Positions 1 through 7,945 are shown, counted from the first letter of the stretch. The stretch is DNA of 14,648 nucleotides from Flavobacteriaceae bacterium (GCA_020435885.1 JAGQYU010000122.1:1-14648); one strand, 5' to 3'. The notes: generated from the letters alone by a model not told the origin. A program made the numbers and translations.

Positions 1-863
1 AAATATTCGATTTCTCTTTCATAGAATTTTAAACCTTTAGGTCCAAGATTCTTAACTTTAAGCTTTGACCTTAATGTGTCTTGCAAAAAAGCTGCCATTA
101 TATTGTTTGATCTTTTATTGACTATTCTTTTTTCGTCACTTTCATCAATAAACTCATTTGGGTGTGTATCAAAAACAATTGGCTTACCAGTAATATTTGT
201 TTCAAAAGCCATAATACGCCTTTGCAAGGCTGTTAAATGAGGAAAAATACGCATTGTTGTACTCAGGTATGGAAACAATGAAGCGCTTAAGGGAATCTCA
301 ACAACAGAACCATTGCCTTTTTTAAACAGTGAGCCTTGGCTTGTTCTGTAGGGTAATCTTGGTGTAACCATCCAGTTGAGTTTTTTAACCCCACCAAATG
401 ACATAAACATATCAAATCTTTGTGAGGCAACAGAACTGTCAATTTTAAATCCAGTTTCTGCTAATGCTATTGCAGTATTATTATTTACACGAAGTGCTGG
501 TGCTCTAAAAGATATAATTTCTTCACCAATAATATCTTCTAATATTTTTTTCGATTCTTTTAAGTGTTCTATTTGTAAATTAAGTGGCATAACGTCGAAT
601 CCATCTTTTTTTTCATGTGATAGACCATGACTTCCTACCTCATGTCCATAAGGTAGAACCATACTCACAATTTCTGGATATAGTCTTGCAATATATCCAG
701 TAAAGAAAAAAGTAGACTTAATATTATACTTGGCATACAATTCTAATAAAGGAGGCATCCCTTCCTTTAAAACTTTATATCCTGTCTTATCACGCAATGT
801 ATTATGCCAAATTGATGTAGTTTCAACATCGTTTGATAGTAAACAATATTTATCTTTTTTCAA
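1..863 (-). CDS. Polysaccharide deacetylase, NodB-like (3' end outside window)
   Basis: A NodB-homology (carbohydrate esterase 4-like) deacetylase, expected to remove N- or O-acetyl groups from a sugar or glycan. The window shows 287 codons and no stop before the left edge. Motifs appear in family order: Asn11-Asp12-Val-Glu as motif 1, the STFFFTG strand at 50-56, the metal-binding pair His79/His83 in GSHGLSH, Arg120-x-Pro122 in motif 3, and Asp232-Thr-His234-Pro near the end. The start is inferred to be TTG at 863-861. An in-frame TAA lies six codons upstream (881-879), and the first in-frame ATG is at about residue 36, which would remove motif 1. The TTG overlaps the stop of the preceding gene as TTGA, which suggests translational coupling. 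No signal peptide is visible, so the enzyme probably acts on a cytosolic precursor. Family assignment is firm; the substrate is unknown. Confidence 0.88.
   Translation of the reverse strand, partial: MKKDKYCLLSNDVETTSIWHNTLRDKTGYKVLKEGMPPLLELYAKYNIKSTFFFTGYIARLYPEIVSMVLPYGHEVGSHGLSHEKKDGFDVMPLNLQIEHLKESKKILEDIIGEEIISFRAPALRVNNNTAIALAETGFKIDSSVASQRFDMFMSFGGVKKLNWMVTPRLPYRTSQGSLFKKGNGSVVEIPLSASLFPYLSTTMRIFPHLTALQRRIMAFETNITGKPIVFDTHPNEFIDESDEKRIVNKRSNNIMAAFLQDTLRSKLKVKNLGPKGLKFYEREIEY
860..863 (-). promoter_or_regulatory. TTGA stop/start overlap, likely translational coupling
   Basis: On the coding strand, codon TTT TGA ends the DUF354 gene, and TTG AAA opens the deacetylase in the shifted frame, giving a four-base TTGA overlap analogous to the common ATGA. 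There is no Shine-Dalgarno upstream, so re-initiation by the terminating ribosome is the likely way the deacetylase is translated. Confidence 0.6.
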
Positions 864-1945
864 AATTTTATTATAAATTTATCTTGATATGTAATATCAT
901 TTTTTAATATTGATATGCTAGTTGGATATTCTTTTAATATCCAGATCAAATAATCAGTAAAAGATATTTTACTTGATAGTATTTGTTTTTGATTTTCTTT
1001 AAAATCTTGTTTAGATTTTAGTAATTCAACACCCTTTAGTATCGATTCTTCTACATCTTCAGGCTTCTCTGTATAATTAAACACAATACCATATTTGTAT
1101 TCTTCTTCATCGGTATAACACCTACCGTCGTTATCAATAAATATAGCGGGCACGCCCAATACAGCACTTTCAGAAGCCATAGTTGCACTCTCTCCATACA
1201 GTAACTCTGCAGATGACATTACATCATGCATCAAATGAGGTGGTATTGCAATTCTATATTTTTCTAATTGCTCAGGTAACTCTTTCTCTGAAGTTATGAA
1301 AACTTTAGCATACTTTTCAAATTCAATAACTACTTTAATTTTATGTTCTATACTAATTCCGGAGTGACCGATATCATGATTTGCCTGCCAGTTAACAAAT
1401 CTTACAATAACATAAGGTTCATTAACACCTAAATTTAATATCTTGTGTACATGCTCTGGAATCTTAAAATACTTCGGATGCAGATAGGCTATCTCCATAT
1501 AACTTCTAAAACGAATTTGTTTATTTCCGAGATTGTGTTTGTAGATATCAGGTGTCAAGATGTGCGTGGCAAATGGTATATAAAATTTACGGTTTAGCCT
1601 GGCATTATCTGTATCATCAATAAAAATAGAAGGTTTACCTAATATTTTTGAAACATGTGTTAGGTATACGGCTCCAAAACAGATAAATATATCTGGTTTG
1701 AATTTTAGTGCTTTTATTAATAAAATAAAGTCAGCATATATCATATACATTAACTTTCCGAAAATAGAGTTTTTACCTTTCCCCCTATTGTAAAAAGGAA
1801 TCTTATATGCATTTAATAATTCTTTGACCGGATACCTATCTCTTGCTGAAACAAAAATTTTATGTCCATCTTCCTCCATTATTTTTATTAGATTCTTAAA
1901 GTAATGTACGTGTGCTGGATGTCCAATATCAATAAATATTCTCAT
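860..1945 (-). CDS. DUF354 family GT-B-like protein
   Basis: A 361-residue protein of the DUF354 (COG1817) type, which has the GT-B fold of MurG and UDP-GlcNAc 2-epimerases and is common in surface-polysaccharide loci. Visible markers are the N-terminal beta-strand and glycine-turn segment around 5-20 (IDIGHPAHVHYFKNL), the segment IFIDDTDN at 107-114, and the C-terminal donor-site signature GESATMASESAVLGVPAIF at 251-269. Length is normal for the family. The reaction is not established for most members; glycosyltransferase or nucleotide-sugar-modifying activity is the usual inference. It starts at ATG 1945, 20 bases after the stop of the GT4 gene, and its TGA stop overlaps the TTG start of the next gene. 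No membrane segment is evident. Family call is strong, biochemical role weak. Confidence 0.85.
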   Translation of the reverse strand: MRIFIDIGHPAHVHYFKNLIKIMEEDGHKIFVSARDRYPVKELLNAYKIPFYNRGKGKNSIFGKLMYMIYADFILLIKALKFKPDIFICFGAVYLTHVSKILGKPSIFIDDTDNARLNRKFYIPFATHILTPDIYKHNLGNKQIRFRSYMEIAYLHPKYFKIPEHVHKILNLGVNEPYVIVRFVNWQANHDIGHSGISIEHKIKVVIEFEKYAKVFITSEKELPEQLEKYRIAIPPHLMHDVMSSAELLYGESATMASESAVLGVPAIFIDNDGRCYTDEEEYKYGIVFNYTEKPEDVEESILKGVELLKSKQDFKENQKQILSSKISFTDYLIWILKEYPTSISILKNDITYQDKFIIKF

Positions 1946-1965
1946 CTAAAAAAAGTTTTTATGAT

Positions 1966-3141
1966 TTAATCCCAAGTTAATAACTTCATCTTCTCTTTTG
2001 AATTTTTAACAATATCATATGTATTGCTCAGAATCAAAGAATTAGAGGAAAATAATTCGATTTTATGATTATTGTCATACAAATAGATTATTGAATTAAC
2101 CAAATCGCTAATATTTTTTTCTTCTATTAATAAACCGTTGTATTGGTTAATACAAATTTCAGGAATACCTGATACTTTAGTACTTATGAGTGGTAATGAA
2201 TAGGCTATTGCTTCCATAAGTACTACAGGGATACCATCTTTATCTTTTGAAAGCGTTATCGATGGAAGCACAAAAACATCGATCTCTTTGTAAAAATCAA
2301 CCTTTTCCTTTCCTTTTAATTTCCCGATAAATTTAACAGTATTATGTAGATTATTTTCTTTTACATATTCTTCCAATTCACCTTTCAGCGGTCCATCACC
2401 TGCTAGGTTTAGTTTTATATTTTCATAACCCCTTTTCTTAATTTCTAGCATCGCTTGTAGCAGATAAGAAATTCCTTTTTTTTGAACAAACCAACTGAGA
2501 AGCCCTAAGGTAAAGGGTGTTTTATTTTTTTGTACAATTTTATTAGTAGTATTTAAAGCTTCCTTAAAAACGCCTAATCGGGAAAGAACTATCTTTTCCG
2601 AATCTATAAACTTGTTCTTTACATATTCAATATTATAATCAGAAATACTAAATGCATATTCTGAATTTTTGACCAAAGGTTTAAACCATCTATTATTAAA
2701 ATAGATATCATAAGCATGGAATGTAAATGAGTATTTTGGTTCTCCTTTAAAATATTCTTTCACTAAATAGGAAACTAATGCAGCTTGAGTAGCAAACTGA
2801 GCATGAATCTTGGATTCTTTAGTAAAATGAGACAGATCAAGTCTTAAAAACCAAATTATACTTTTTATTCCTAATACAAAATTGTAATCTGGATAAAATT
2901 TATTGATATGTGTAACAATAAATTTAACTATTACCTTAATCTTTCTTACAATATTTCCTAATGCAAAAGGCTTTACTAATATCTTTATACCTCTTAATCG
3001 AAGTTTTTCTATCTCATCTTGATAAAACGAATCCTGATTCCTTAAAAAGATAATATCAAAATTTGCAATTTTTGAAAATGCAATTAATTCGTCCATCATC
3101 CACGGAGCCAAACCTTTAATTATATATTTCTTATCAGACAT
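1966..3141 (-). CDS. Glycosyltransferase family 4 (GT-B)
   Basis: A 391-residue retaining glycosyltransferase of the GT4 / glycosyl transferases group 1 type, expected to add a sugar from a nucleotide-sugar donor to a growing lipid-linked glycan at the cytosolic face. The C-terminal donor-binding half is typical: WFVQKKGISYLLQA at 217-230, AGDGPLKGEL at 247-256, and DGIPVVLMEAIAYSLPLIS at 302-320. That last segment carries an acidic-x7-Glu pair, Asp302/Glu310, in place of the usual E-x7-E; Asp at the first position resembles colanic-acid-type transferases (WcaL-like). The N-terminal acceptor half has HAQFAT (113-118) and FTFHAYDIY (139-147), also typical of that group. It starts at ATG 3141 directly after the TAG stop of the preceding gene (TAGATG), so the two genes are probably co-translated. 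Donor and linkage cannot be read from sequence. Confidence 0.93.
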   Translation of the reverse strand: MSDKKYIIKGLAPWMMDELIAFSKIANFDIIFLRNQDSFYQDEIEKLRLRGIKILVKPFALGNIVRKIKVIVKFIVTHINKFYPDYNFVLGIKSIIWFLRLDLSHFTKESKIHAQFATQAALVSYLVKEYFKGEPKYSFTFHAYDIYFNNRWFKPLVKNSEYAFSISDYNIEYVKNKFIDSEKIVLSRLGVFKEALNTTNKIVQKNKTPFTLGLLSWFVQKKGISYLLQAMLEIKKRGYENIKLNLAGDGPLKGELEEYVKENNLHNTVKFIGKLKGKEKVDFYKEIDVFVLPSITLSKDKDGIPVVLMEAIAYSLPLISTKVSGIPEICINQYNGLLIEEKNISDLVNSIIYLYDNNHKIELFSSNSLILSNTYDIVKNSKEKMKLLTWD

Positions 3142-4302
3142 CTAACGTAATGTTTTCCAGTACTTTAATATATTTATTAGTAAATCATTTTCATTAAAAC
3201 TAAAAACTTCTCGTCCGTTAACAATTGTTGAGAATACCTTTTTAGTTAGCATATATTCTTTTTCTGAATGGTTCATCTCAATGAAATATGTATAAACACT
3301 TAGCAAAACCATATGACGCCAACTATAATTGAACATATAAAATTTAAACTTATTATTTATTAGGTTATTTCTATTCTTAAATAACCTTAGTCCATTTGAA
3401 ACAATTTTAGAAAAGTTACCAGTAACTTCAAGATAATTACCTTGAATAGATTTATTTTTATTATATTTCTCAATAAACGTTTTATTGCTATCCTCAAAAT
3501 GTTCTGCAACCTCTAACTTACACTCTAAATAAGTCGTCCATGAATTGACAATGGCTAGCATTTTTGGCTTGGAGATAGATTGGTCAAAAAGGTTCATATC
3601 ATGTTCTTTTCTAGCTTTTAATGCAGATTTAATACTATGAAATGAATCAAGACATTTACTTGAAAGTGTTGCATCATTTGCGAGCAATTTGTATTGAAAT
3701 ATCTTGTATCTGCTATTAACATCTTTAGTATATTCATTTCTAATGATTAAATATGAATCTGCTATAGCCTCAAATATTTTGAGCCAATAATACTTCTCAA
3801 GATACTTTGGTTGACCTTGATCTATATTAATTGATAAAATATTTCCTAATCTATTAACAAAAAGTCTCCACGCTTCCCACACCGGAATATCAATTGGCTT
3901 TAAATTTATATTAAGATCTTCTCTATATTTTGAGTAAATAATATTAGGTTTGGAAAAGGTATCATAAAAATCAAGATTTACATAACCAGGATTTTTAAAT
4001 GAGTAGTTGGAAATGATTTTTTTTAAAATTTTCGAATGCAAATATCCTTTTAGACTTATTTCAAACGGATACGTTTCGTTCAGTTGATTCAATAACCTCT
4101 TTTTTTTTGATAATGACCATCTTTTTTTACAAACAAAAACAAATTCAAAATCACTTAACAAATTGTCATTTAAATATAACCATGATCCCTTACCAAAACT
4201 TCCGGAAAGTAAAATATAGTCAGGGTCTAGGTCTTCTTTTATCTTAGAAGTCATTTTTTGTATAACAGATAAAATACTATCTGGATACAATATTTCTGCC
4301 AT
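3142..4302 (-). CDS. Nucleotidyltransferase-fold protein with long helical C-terminus, function unknown
   Basis: A 386-residue protein whose N-terminus carries the pol-beta-type nucleotidyltransferase signature: Ser33-Gly34-Ser35 in LLSGSFGKGS, then the carboxylate pair Asp51/Glu53 in SDFEFVFV. A third carboxylate could be Glu81 (PFEISLKG) or Asp111 (VNLDFYD). The remaining ~270 residues are rich in predicted helix and resemble nothing I recognise; there is no signal peptide or membrane segment. By fold it could transfer a nucleotide or phospho group to a protein, sugar or small molecule, but no substrate can be assigned. The ATG at 4302 lies 26 bases inside the preceding phosphodiesterase gene. 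A second ATG at residue 17 (4254) would follow that stop and still keep the signature, so the exact start is uncertain. A run of nine A (coding strand) falls in codons 65-68. Confidence 0.75.
   Translation of the reverse strand: MAEILYPDSILSVIQKMTSKIKEDLDPDYILLSGSFGKGSWLYLNDNLLSDFEFVFVCKKRWSLSKKKRLLNQLNETYPFEISLKGYLHSKILKKIISNYSFKNPGYVNLDFYDTFSKPNIIYSKYREDLNINLKPIDIPVWEAWRLFVNRLGNILSINIDQGQPKYLEKYYWLKIFEAIADSYLIIRNEYTKDVNSRYKIFQYKLLANDATLSSKCLDSFHSIKSALKARKEHDMNLFDQSISKPKMLAIVNSWTTYLECKLEVAEHFEDSNKTFIEKYNKNKSIQGNYLEVTGNFSKIVSNGLRLFKNRNNLINNKFKFYMFNYSWRHMVLLSVYTYFIEMNHSEKEYMLTKKVFSTIVNGREVFSFNENDLLINILKYWKTLR
4100..4108 (-). repeat. A9 homopolymer tract in the nucleotidyltransferase-like gene
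   Basis: Nine consecutive A on the coding strand, read as TCA AAA AAA AAG, encode Ser-Lys-Lys-Lys at about residues 65-68. The in-frame heptamer A AAA AAG is of the slippery type, but a -1 shift would meet a TGA about 13 codons later. Confidence 0.6.
4277..4302 (-). promoter_or_regulatory. 26-base gene overlap (phosphodiesterase / nucleotidyltransferase-like)
   Basis: The last eight codons and the TAG stop of the phosphodiesterase also encode the first residues (MAEILYPD) of the next protein in another frame. The overlap suggests coupled expression, although a downstream ATG at 4254 is an alternative start. Confidence 0.55.
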
Positions 4303-5482
4303 CTAATGAAATTGTTGGTTCATAATCGATACCTAGACTTTTTATTTTTGAAACAAAAACATCTGGCAACGTTGCTTTATTATATTTGATATGTCTATTG
4401 GATACAAACAAGCCATCATTACCAGTAGCATCCGGATGATATCCATGCATGGACTTAACATCATTTCCAAACCCGTGAATTGTATATAAAAAAACCGCAC
4501 CTCCTTCTAAATAATAAAAAAGTTCCCCATAAAGGTTAGAATCTTTAGCTAAATGTAGTAATTCATATTCGTAATCTTCAACGAGTGACGCTTCCGATAT
4601 TTTTTTCATCACTTCCATAATCTTAGCTTTTTGAGTTTCGTTTTTGGGCCAGAACCTTGCTGTTGTAGAATCTACCAGATGAAATACATTTTTGAGGTTT
4701 ACTCCATTATTTCTGAAAAACTCATAGAGATCAATTCTCTTTTCAATAGCAATATGCCCATGATCTGACCAAAAATAAAAATCAAATCCATCAGTACTAT
4801 ACTCTTTCTCGAATTTAGAATATTCTTCTTTTATAAACTCATCTAATTTAGCAAGGAAAGCTATCCCTTCATCGGAATGTTGTGTATATTCATGTGATAC
4901 ATGATCAGACTCGCCAATAAAATAATAAACCCAATCATAACCTTTTGGCTGTACAGTCTTTATTGAATGCAAACGTCCTAAGTTTGGTTTATGCATATTT
5001 GATATATGGTGGCTGTAATTATTTTTTCTAACTAGCTCAAAAATGGTCTTAATCTCATTATTTATGTAATTATCTTCATCCCAATACTTAAATTCATTAA
5101 TATCAATATGATTCCAATATTTCATAGGAAGGTTTAGTAACTTTCCATATCCCATGAATGGAGATGCTTTTTTTTTGAGAAAAAACTTAGCATAAAAATG
5201 TGATGCTACAGCTTGCACATATGGATTTGAAAAAGGAAAGAAATCAGGAAAATAGCTTAAAAATGTATAAGGCCCCTTTTCCTTTTTACCCTTTACCCAA
5301 TGAAAAGCTATCTTATGTTTATCTGGATAAACACCGGTATACATTGAAGGGTGGCATGTGATTGAATACCCTAGAACTGTTTCTAAAGGTACTGAGTTTA
5401 GAGAACTTACAAATGGCATATATTTTATACTATCATATCGGACTCCATCAGCAAAAATTGATAATACAGGTCTTTTTTTCAT
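4277..5482 (-). CDS. Type I phosphodiesterase / nucleotide pyrophosphatase-like enzyme (alkaline phosphatase superfamily)
   Basis: A 401-residue metallo-phosphoesterase of the alkaline phosphatase superfamily (PF01663-like). Metal-ligand positions are all present: Asp12 in FADG, the nucleophile region GYSITCHPSMYTGVYP at 38-53 (Ser40 or Thr42 the likely nucleophile), Asp193 and His197 in ESDHVSH, Asp240-His241 in WSDHGH, and His346 in MHGYHP. It should hydrolyse or transfer a phosphate mono- or diester using two divalent metals. Most characterised relatives are secreted or membrane-anchored, but this protein has neither signal peptide nor membrane segment, pointing to a cytosolic small-molecule or carrier substrate. 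Its ATG overlaps the stop of the AMP ligase gene (TAATG), and its own end overlaps the nucleotidyltransferase-like gene by 26 bases, so the three are probably made together. The family is clear; the substrate and the step in the glycan pathway are not. Confidence 0.87.
   Translation of the reverse strand: MKKRPVLSIFADGVRYDSIKYMPFVSSLNSVPLETVLGYSITCHPSMYTGVYPDKHKIAFHWVKGKKEKGPYTFLSYFPDFFPFSNPYVQAVASHFYAKFFLKKKASPFMGYGKLLNLPMKYWNHIDINEFKYWDEDNYINNEIKTIFELVRKNNYSHHISNMHKPNLGRLHSIKTVQPKGYDWVYYFIGESDHVSHEYTQHSDEGIAFLAKLDEFIKEEYSKFEKEYSTDGFDFYFWSDHGHIAIEKRIDLYEFFRNNGVNLKNVFHLVDSTTARFWPKNETQKAKIMEVMKKISEASLVEDYEYELLHLAKDSNLYGELFYYLEGGAVFLYTIHGFGNDVKSMHGYHPDATGNDGLFVSNRHIKYNKATLPDVFVSKIKSLGIDYEPTISLDGRNIVSR
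5168..5176 (-). repeat. A9 homopolymer tract in the phosphodiesterase gene
   Basis: Nine consecutive A on the coding strand encode three lysines (LKKKAS, about residues 103-105). A one-base slip would frameshift the gene well before most metal-binding residues. Confidence 0.6.
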
Positions 5483-5484
5483 TA
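5480..5484 (-). promoter_or_regulatory. TAATG stop/start overlap
   Basis: The TAA stop of the AMP ligase (5484-5482) shares its last A with the ATG of the phosphodiesterase (5482-5480). The leader is A-rich without a Shine-Dalgarno, which is consistent with termination-reinitiation coupling. Confidence 0.6.
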
Positions 5485-6942
5485 TTTTATATTTTTCTTT
5501 CCAGTTGATTTTACATTCATCTTTGTATCGAATTCGAAAAACTGAGGTATCTTATAAAGTGCTAATTTTTCTTTACATTTAGATATAATTTTATTTTTTA
5601 CTTCTTTTAGTTTTTCTAATTTATTGAGTATAATTATGGCTTTAAGGGCTTCCCCTAATATTTCATCTTGTACTCCAACAATGGTGCAATCAACTATTTC
5701 ATCTATTTTAAGAATAACATCTTCTATTTCTTTTGGACTTACTCTTTTACCTCCAACCTTAATTATTTCTTTTTTTCTGGCTACAATGTAAATAAAATTA
5801 TCTTTATCTACTTTTGCAATATCGCCAGTGTATAACCATCCATTCTTAATGGTCATTTTAGTATCTTCATCATCTTTATAATACCCTAACATTACATTAT
5901 CTCCTTTGGCAACTAATTCACCTTCTTCATCTGTTGCAACAGTTTGCCCTATATTATCTACTACTTTAATCAACACATTTGGTATAGCTTTTCCAACAGA
6001 TCCTATTTTACATGGCAACATATCTGGAGGTAAATATGTTAACCTTGCTGTTGCTTCGGTCTGCCCATACATAACATAAAACTTAACTTTCGGAAATGAA
6101 TGAACAAACTCCTCGATGAAAACATTATGAAGTTTACCTCCTGCTTGAGTAACATACTTTAGATGAGGAAAATGAGTTACTTTAAATGATTGTGACTTTT
6201 TCAATAGAATTTGAAAATGACTTGGAACGCCAGCAAATCCAGTACATTTGTATTGAGTAAGATCATTAATTACAGTTCCTAAAAAAATGAAAGTATTATT
6301 TAATACCAAACTAGCTCCTGCTCTTAAGTGAGTATGAAGCAATGATAAGCCATAACAATAATAAAATGGAAGCACTACACACATTGTATCAGCAATATCC
6401 AAATTAAGGTATTCTATTATTGAACTTGTATTAGAAATGATGTTTTTGTGACTAATCATAACACCCTTAGGGCTACCCGTTGAGCCCGATGTAAAAATAA
6501 TCTCAGCCAATGTATCTTCCTTTATGGATTCATTATCATTAATAAGGTAATCGCTAACAAGGATTTCATTAAAAAGATCTTCATCTACCAAGGTCAGCTT
6601 TACATCTAAATTTAGACTTTTTTTAATCTGTTTAGTCGTAACCACAATTGAGCTCTCAGTAATCTTACATATATAATCTAAGTTTTCTTGTTCAATTGCT
6701 GGATTTAATGGAACACATACGTTATTAGATTTCAATATTCCCAAATAAACTGTGATAAAAAAAACTGAATTTGGAGCAATTAATATGATATTTTGATTTT
6801 GTCCTACAGTCTTGTTTAAAAAATTGGCAATTTTTTTACTGTTAGTATAAAGTTCTGAAAAAGATATTTCTTCTTTTGAGCCTAATACAAAGTTTTTACT
6901 TAATTCTTTTGTATGCTCAAAAAAATAATCAAATGCATTCAT
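5482..6942 (-). CDS. AMP-dependent acyl/aminoacyl ligase (ANL superfamily)
   Basis: A complete class I adenylate-forming enzyme that activates a carboxylic acid with ATP and passes it to CoA or a carrier protein. With the ATG at 6942 it has 486 residues. Core motifs are intact: TSGSTGSPKG at 151-160 (P-loop), MYGQTEATARL (A5), LYTGD (A7), the hinge/A8 segment VARKKEIIKVGGKRVSP, and the C-terminal STGKK carrying the catalytic lysine. An in-frame TTG at 6954 would add four residues (MSAS), but ATG 6942 is preferred because the family-like N-terminus starts there; neither start has a Shine-Dalgarno. The gene lies 8-20 bases after the NAD+ synthase-like gene and overlaps the phosphodiesterase gene by one base. 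The acyl carrier protein gene three genes upstream is a plausible acceptor. Whether the substrate is a fatty, hydroxy, amino or sugar acid cannot be told. Confidence 0.92.
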   Translation of the reverse strand: MNAFDYFFEHTKELSKNFVLGSKEEISFSELYTNSKKIANFLNKTVGQNQNIILIAPNSVFFITVYLGILKSNNVCVPLNPAIEQENLDYICKITESSIVVTTKQIKKSLNLDVKLTLVDEDLFNEILVSDYLINDNESIKEDTLAEIIFTSGSTGSPKGVMISHKNIISNTSSIIEYLNLDIADTMCVVLPFYYCYGLSLLHTHLRAGASLVLNNTFIFLGTVINDLTQYKCTGFAGVPSHFQILLKKSQSFKVTHFPHLKYVTQAGGKLHNVFIEEFVHSFPKVKFYVMYGQTEATARLTYLPPDMLPCKIGSVGKAIPNVLIKVVDNIGQTVATDEEGELVAKGDNVMLGYYKDDEDTKMTIKNGWLYTGDIAKVDKDNFIYIVARKKEIIKVGGKRVSPKEIEDVILKIDEIVDCTIVGVQDEILGEALKAIIILNKLEKLKEVKNKIISKCKEKLALYKIPQFFEFDTKMNVKSTGKKNIK

Positions 6943-6962
6943 AGAAGCTGACAATAAAAAGA

Positions 6963-7940
6963 TTATAATATTGGCTTCATTCGTAGATATTCTGTTGTTT
7001 TTTTCTTACGCTCAAAGCTTTTATATATATTTTCAATCTCTTCTTTTGTTTTATCCATTACAATGGCAACTTCTGATGCACTATAATTGTTTTCCCATCC
7101 ATACCAAATAAGATCCATTGTTTCAAAAGGTAATTGGTAGAAAAAGTCTTCCTGAGTCTGTTCTGCAGTATAAGTATCTGTTGTTGGTGTTCTATCAATG
7201 ATACCTTGAGGAACCCCTAAATATTTTGCTAATTGATATACTTGTGTTTTATACAAATGCCCTATTGGCATAACATCCGCTCCTCCATCTCCATATTTCA
7301 CAAAAAAGCCTTGCTCAACTTCATGCTTATTGGGAGTCCCAATTACAGCATAATGTAAGCGTTCTGCATGGTAATATAGCATAGACATTCTACTGCGCTG
7401 TTTAAAGTTAGAAGAAGCAACTATTTGTAGATATTCTCTTGCGGGTAATAACTTACTAATGACCTCGCCAGAAGGCTTAATAACTGTTATCGAAAATATA
7501 GCTGGTATGTTCTTAGCTATATCTTGTTTTATTTCAATCTTTGATTTATCAACTTTTGGATCAAATTCACTCACTACTCTAGCTATAGCTTCATCTCTGC
7601 GTTGATAACAATTAAACCCATCTAGAGCACCAGTAATATTTTCAACTAAAGTTTCTACACTAAATTTTACAGCTAGTTCTTCCGCCAACATCTTGCTATC
7701 TGGACTTGAATCTCTCTCAGGAAGCATAACTCCAAGTACATTTTTTGAACCAAATGCTTTTACAGCTAATGCAAAAGTAACTGAAGAGTCAATACCTCCA
7801 CTAATGCCTACAACAGCACCCCTTCTGTGTAATTTTTGCTTTAGATCTTCTTTTAATTTGGTGATTATTTTCTCACATACTTCTTCAATATTTTTGATAA
7901 TGAGAATATCTTTTGAAAACGGTTTTCGATTAGTATTCAT
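6963..7940 (-). CDS. NAD+ synthase-like ATP-dependent amide ligase (NadE family)
   Basis: A 325-residue PP-loop (N-type ATP pyrophosphatase) protein of the NadE family. It has GISGGIDSS at 45-53, the RSRMSMLYYHAE helix at 182-193, GTPNKHE at 201-207 and KYGDGGADVMPIGHLYKTQV at 215-234, all matching the ammonia-dependent NAD+ synthetase core. There is no nitrilase-type glutaminase domain. It is longer than the usual ~250-280 residues of stand-alone NadE because of a segment at about 112-178 between the nucleotide-binding core and the RSRM helix. The usual PTADLWxGQTDE-like stretch reads PTTDTYTAEQTQED (252-265). It lies five bases after the amidotransferase gene and just before the AMP ligase. 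Housekeeping NAD+ synthesis is possible, but the position inside a glycan locus and the divergent segments suggest a paralogue that amidates another adenylated carboxylate, perhaps with ammonia from its neighbour. Confidence 0.85.
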   Translation of the reverse strand: MNTNRKPFSKDILIIKNIEEVCEKIITKLKEDLKQKLHRRGAVVGISGGIDSSVTFALAVKAFGSKNVLGVMLPERDSSPDSKMLAEELAVKFSVETLVENITGALDGFNCYQRRDEAIARVVSEFDPKVDKSKIEIKQDIAKNIPAIFSITVIKPSGEVISKLLPAREYLQIVASSNFKQRSRMSMLYYHAERLHYAVIGTPNKHEVEQGFFVKYGDGGADVMPIGHLYKTQVYQLAKYLGVPQGIIDRTPTTDTYTAEQTQEDFFYQLPFETMDLIWYGWENNYSASEVAIVMDKTKEEIENIYKSFERKKKTTEYLRMKPIL

Positions 7941-7945
7941 AACTA

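Noticed and set aside
376..630. Plus-strand open frame of 84 codons
   Set aside because: It lies antisense within the deacetylase reading frame, has no recognisable motif, and its neighbours are all on the minus strand.
4100..4108. Programmed -1 frameshift at the A AAA AAG heptamer
   Set aside because: The -1 frame ends after about 13 codons, before a complete nucleotidyltransferase domain, and I see no stable downstream stem. Chance is the simpler explanation.
4277..5482. Sulfatase rather than phosphodiesterase, because of the CHPSMYTG segment
   Set aside because: The sulfatase signature is C/S-x-P-S-R with longer spacing to TG. Here the Arg is missing and the spacing is shorter, while the overall metal-site pattern fits the type I phosphodiesterase branch.
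6943..6954. TTG at 6954 as the start of the AMP ligase
   Set aside because: An ATG four codons later (6942) gives a family-like N-terminus, and no ribosome-binding signal favours the TTG.
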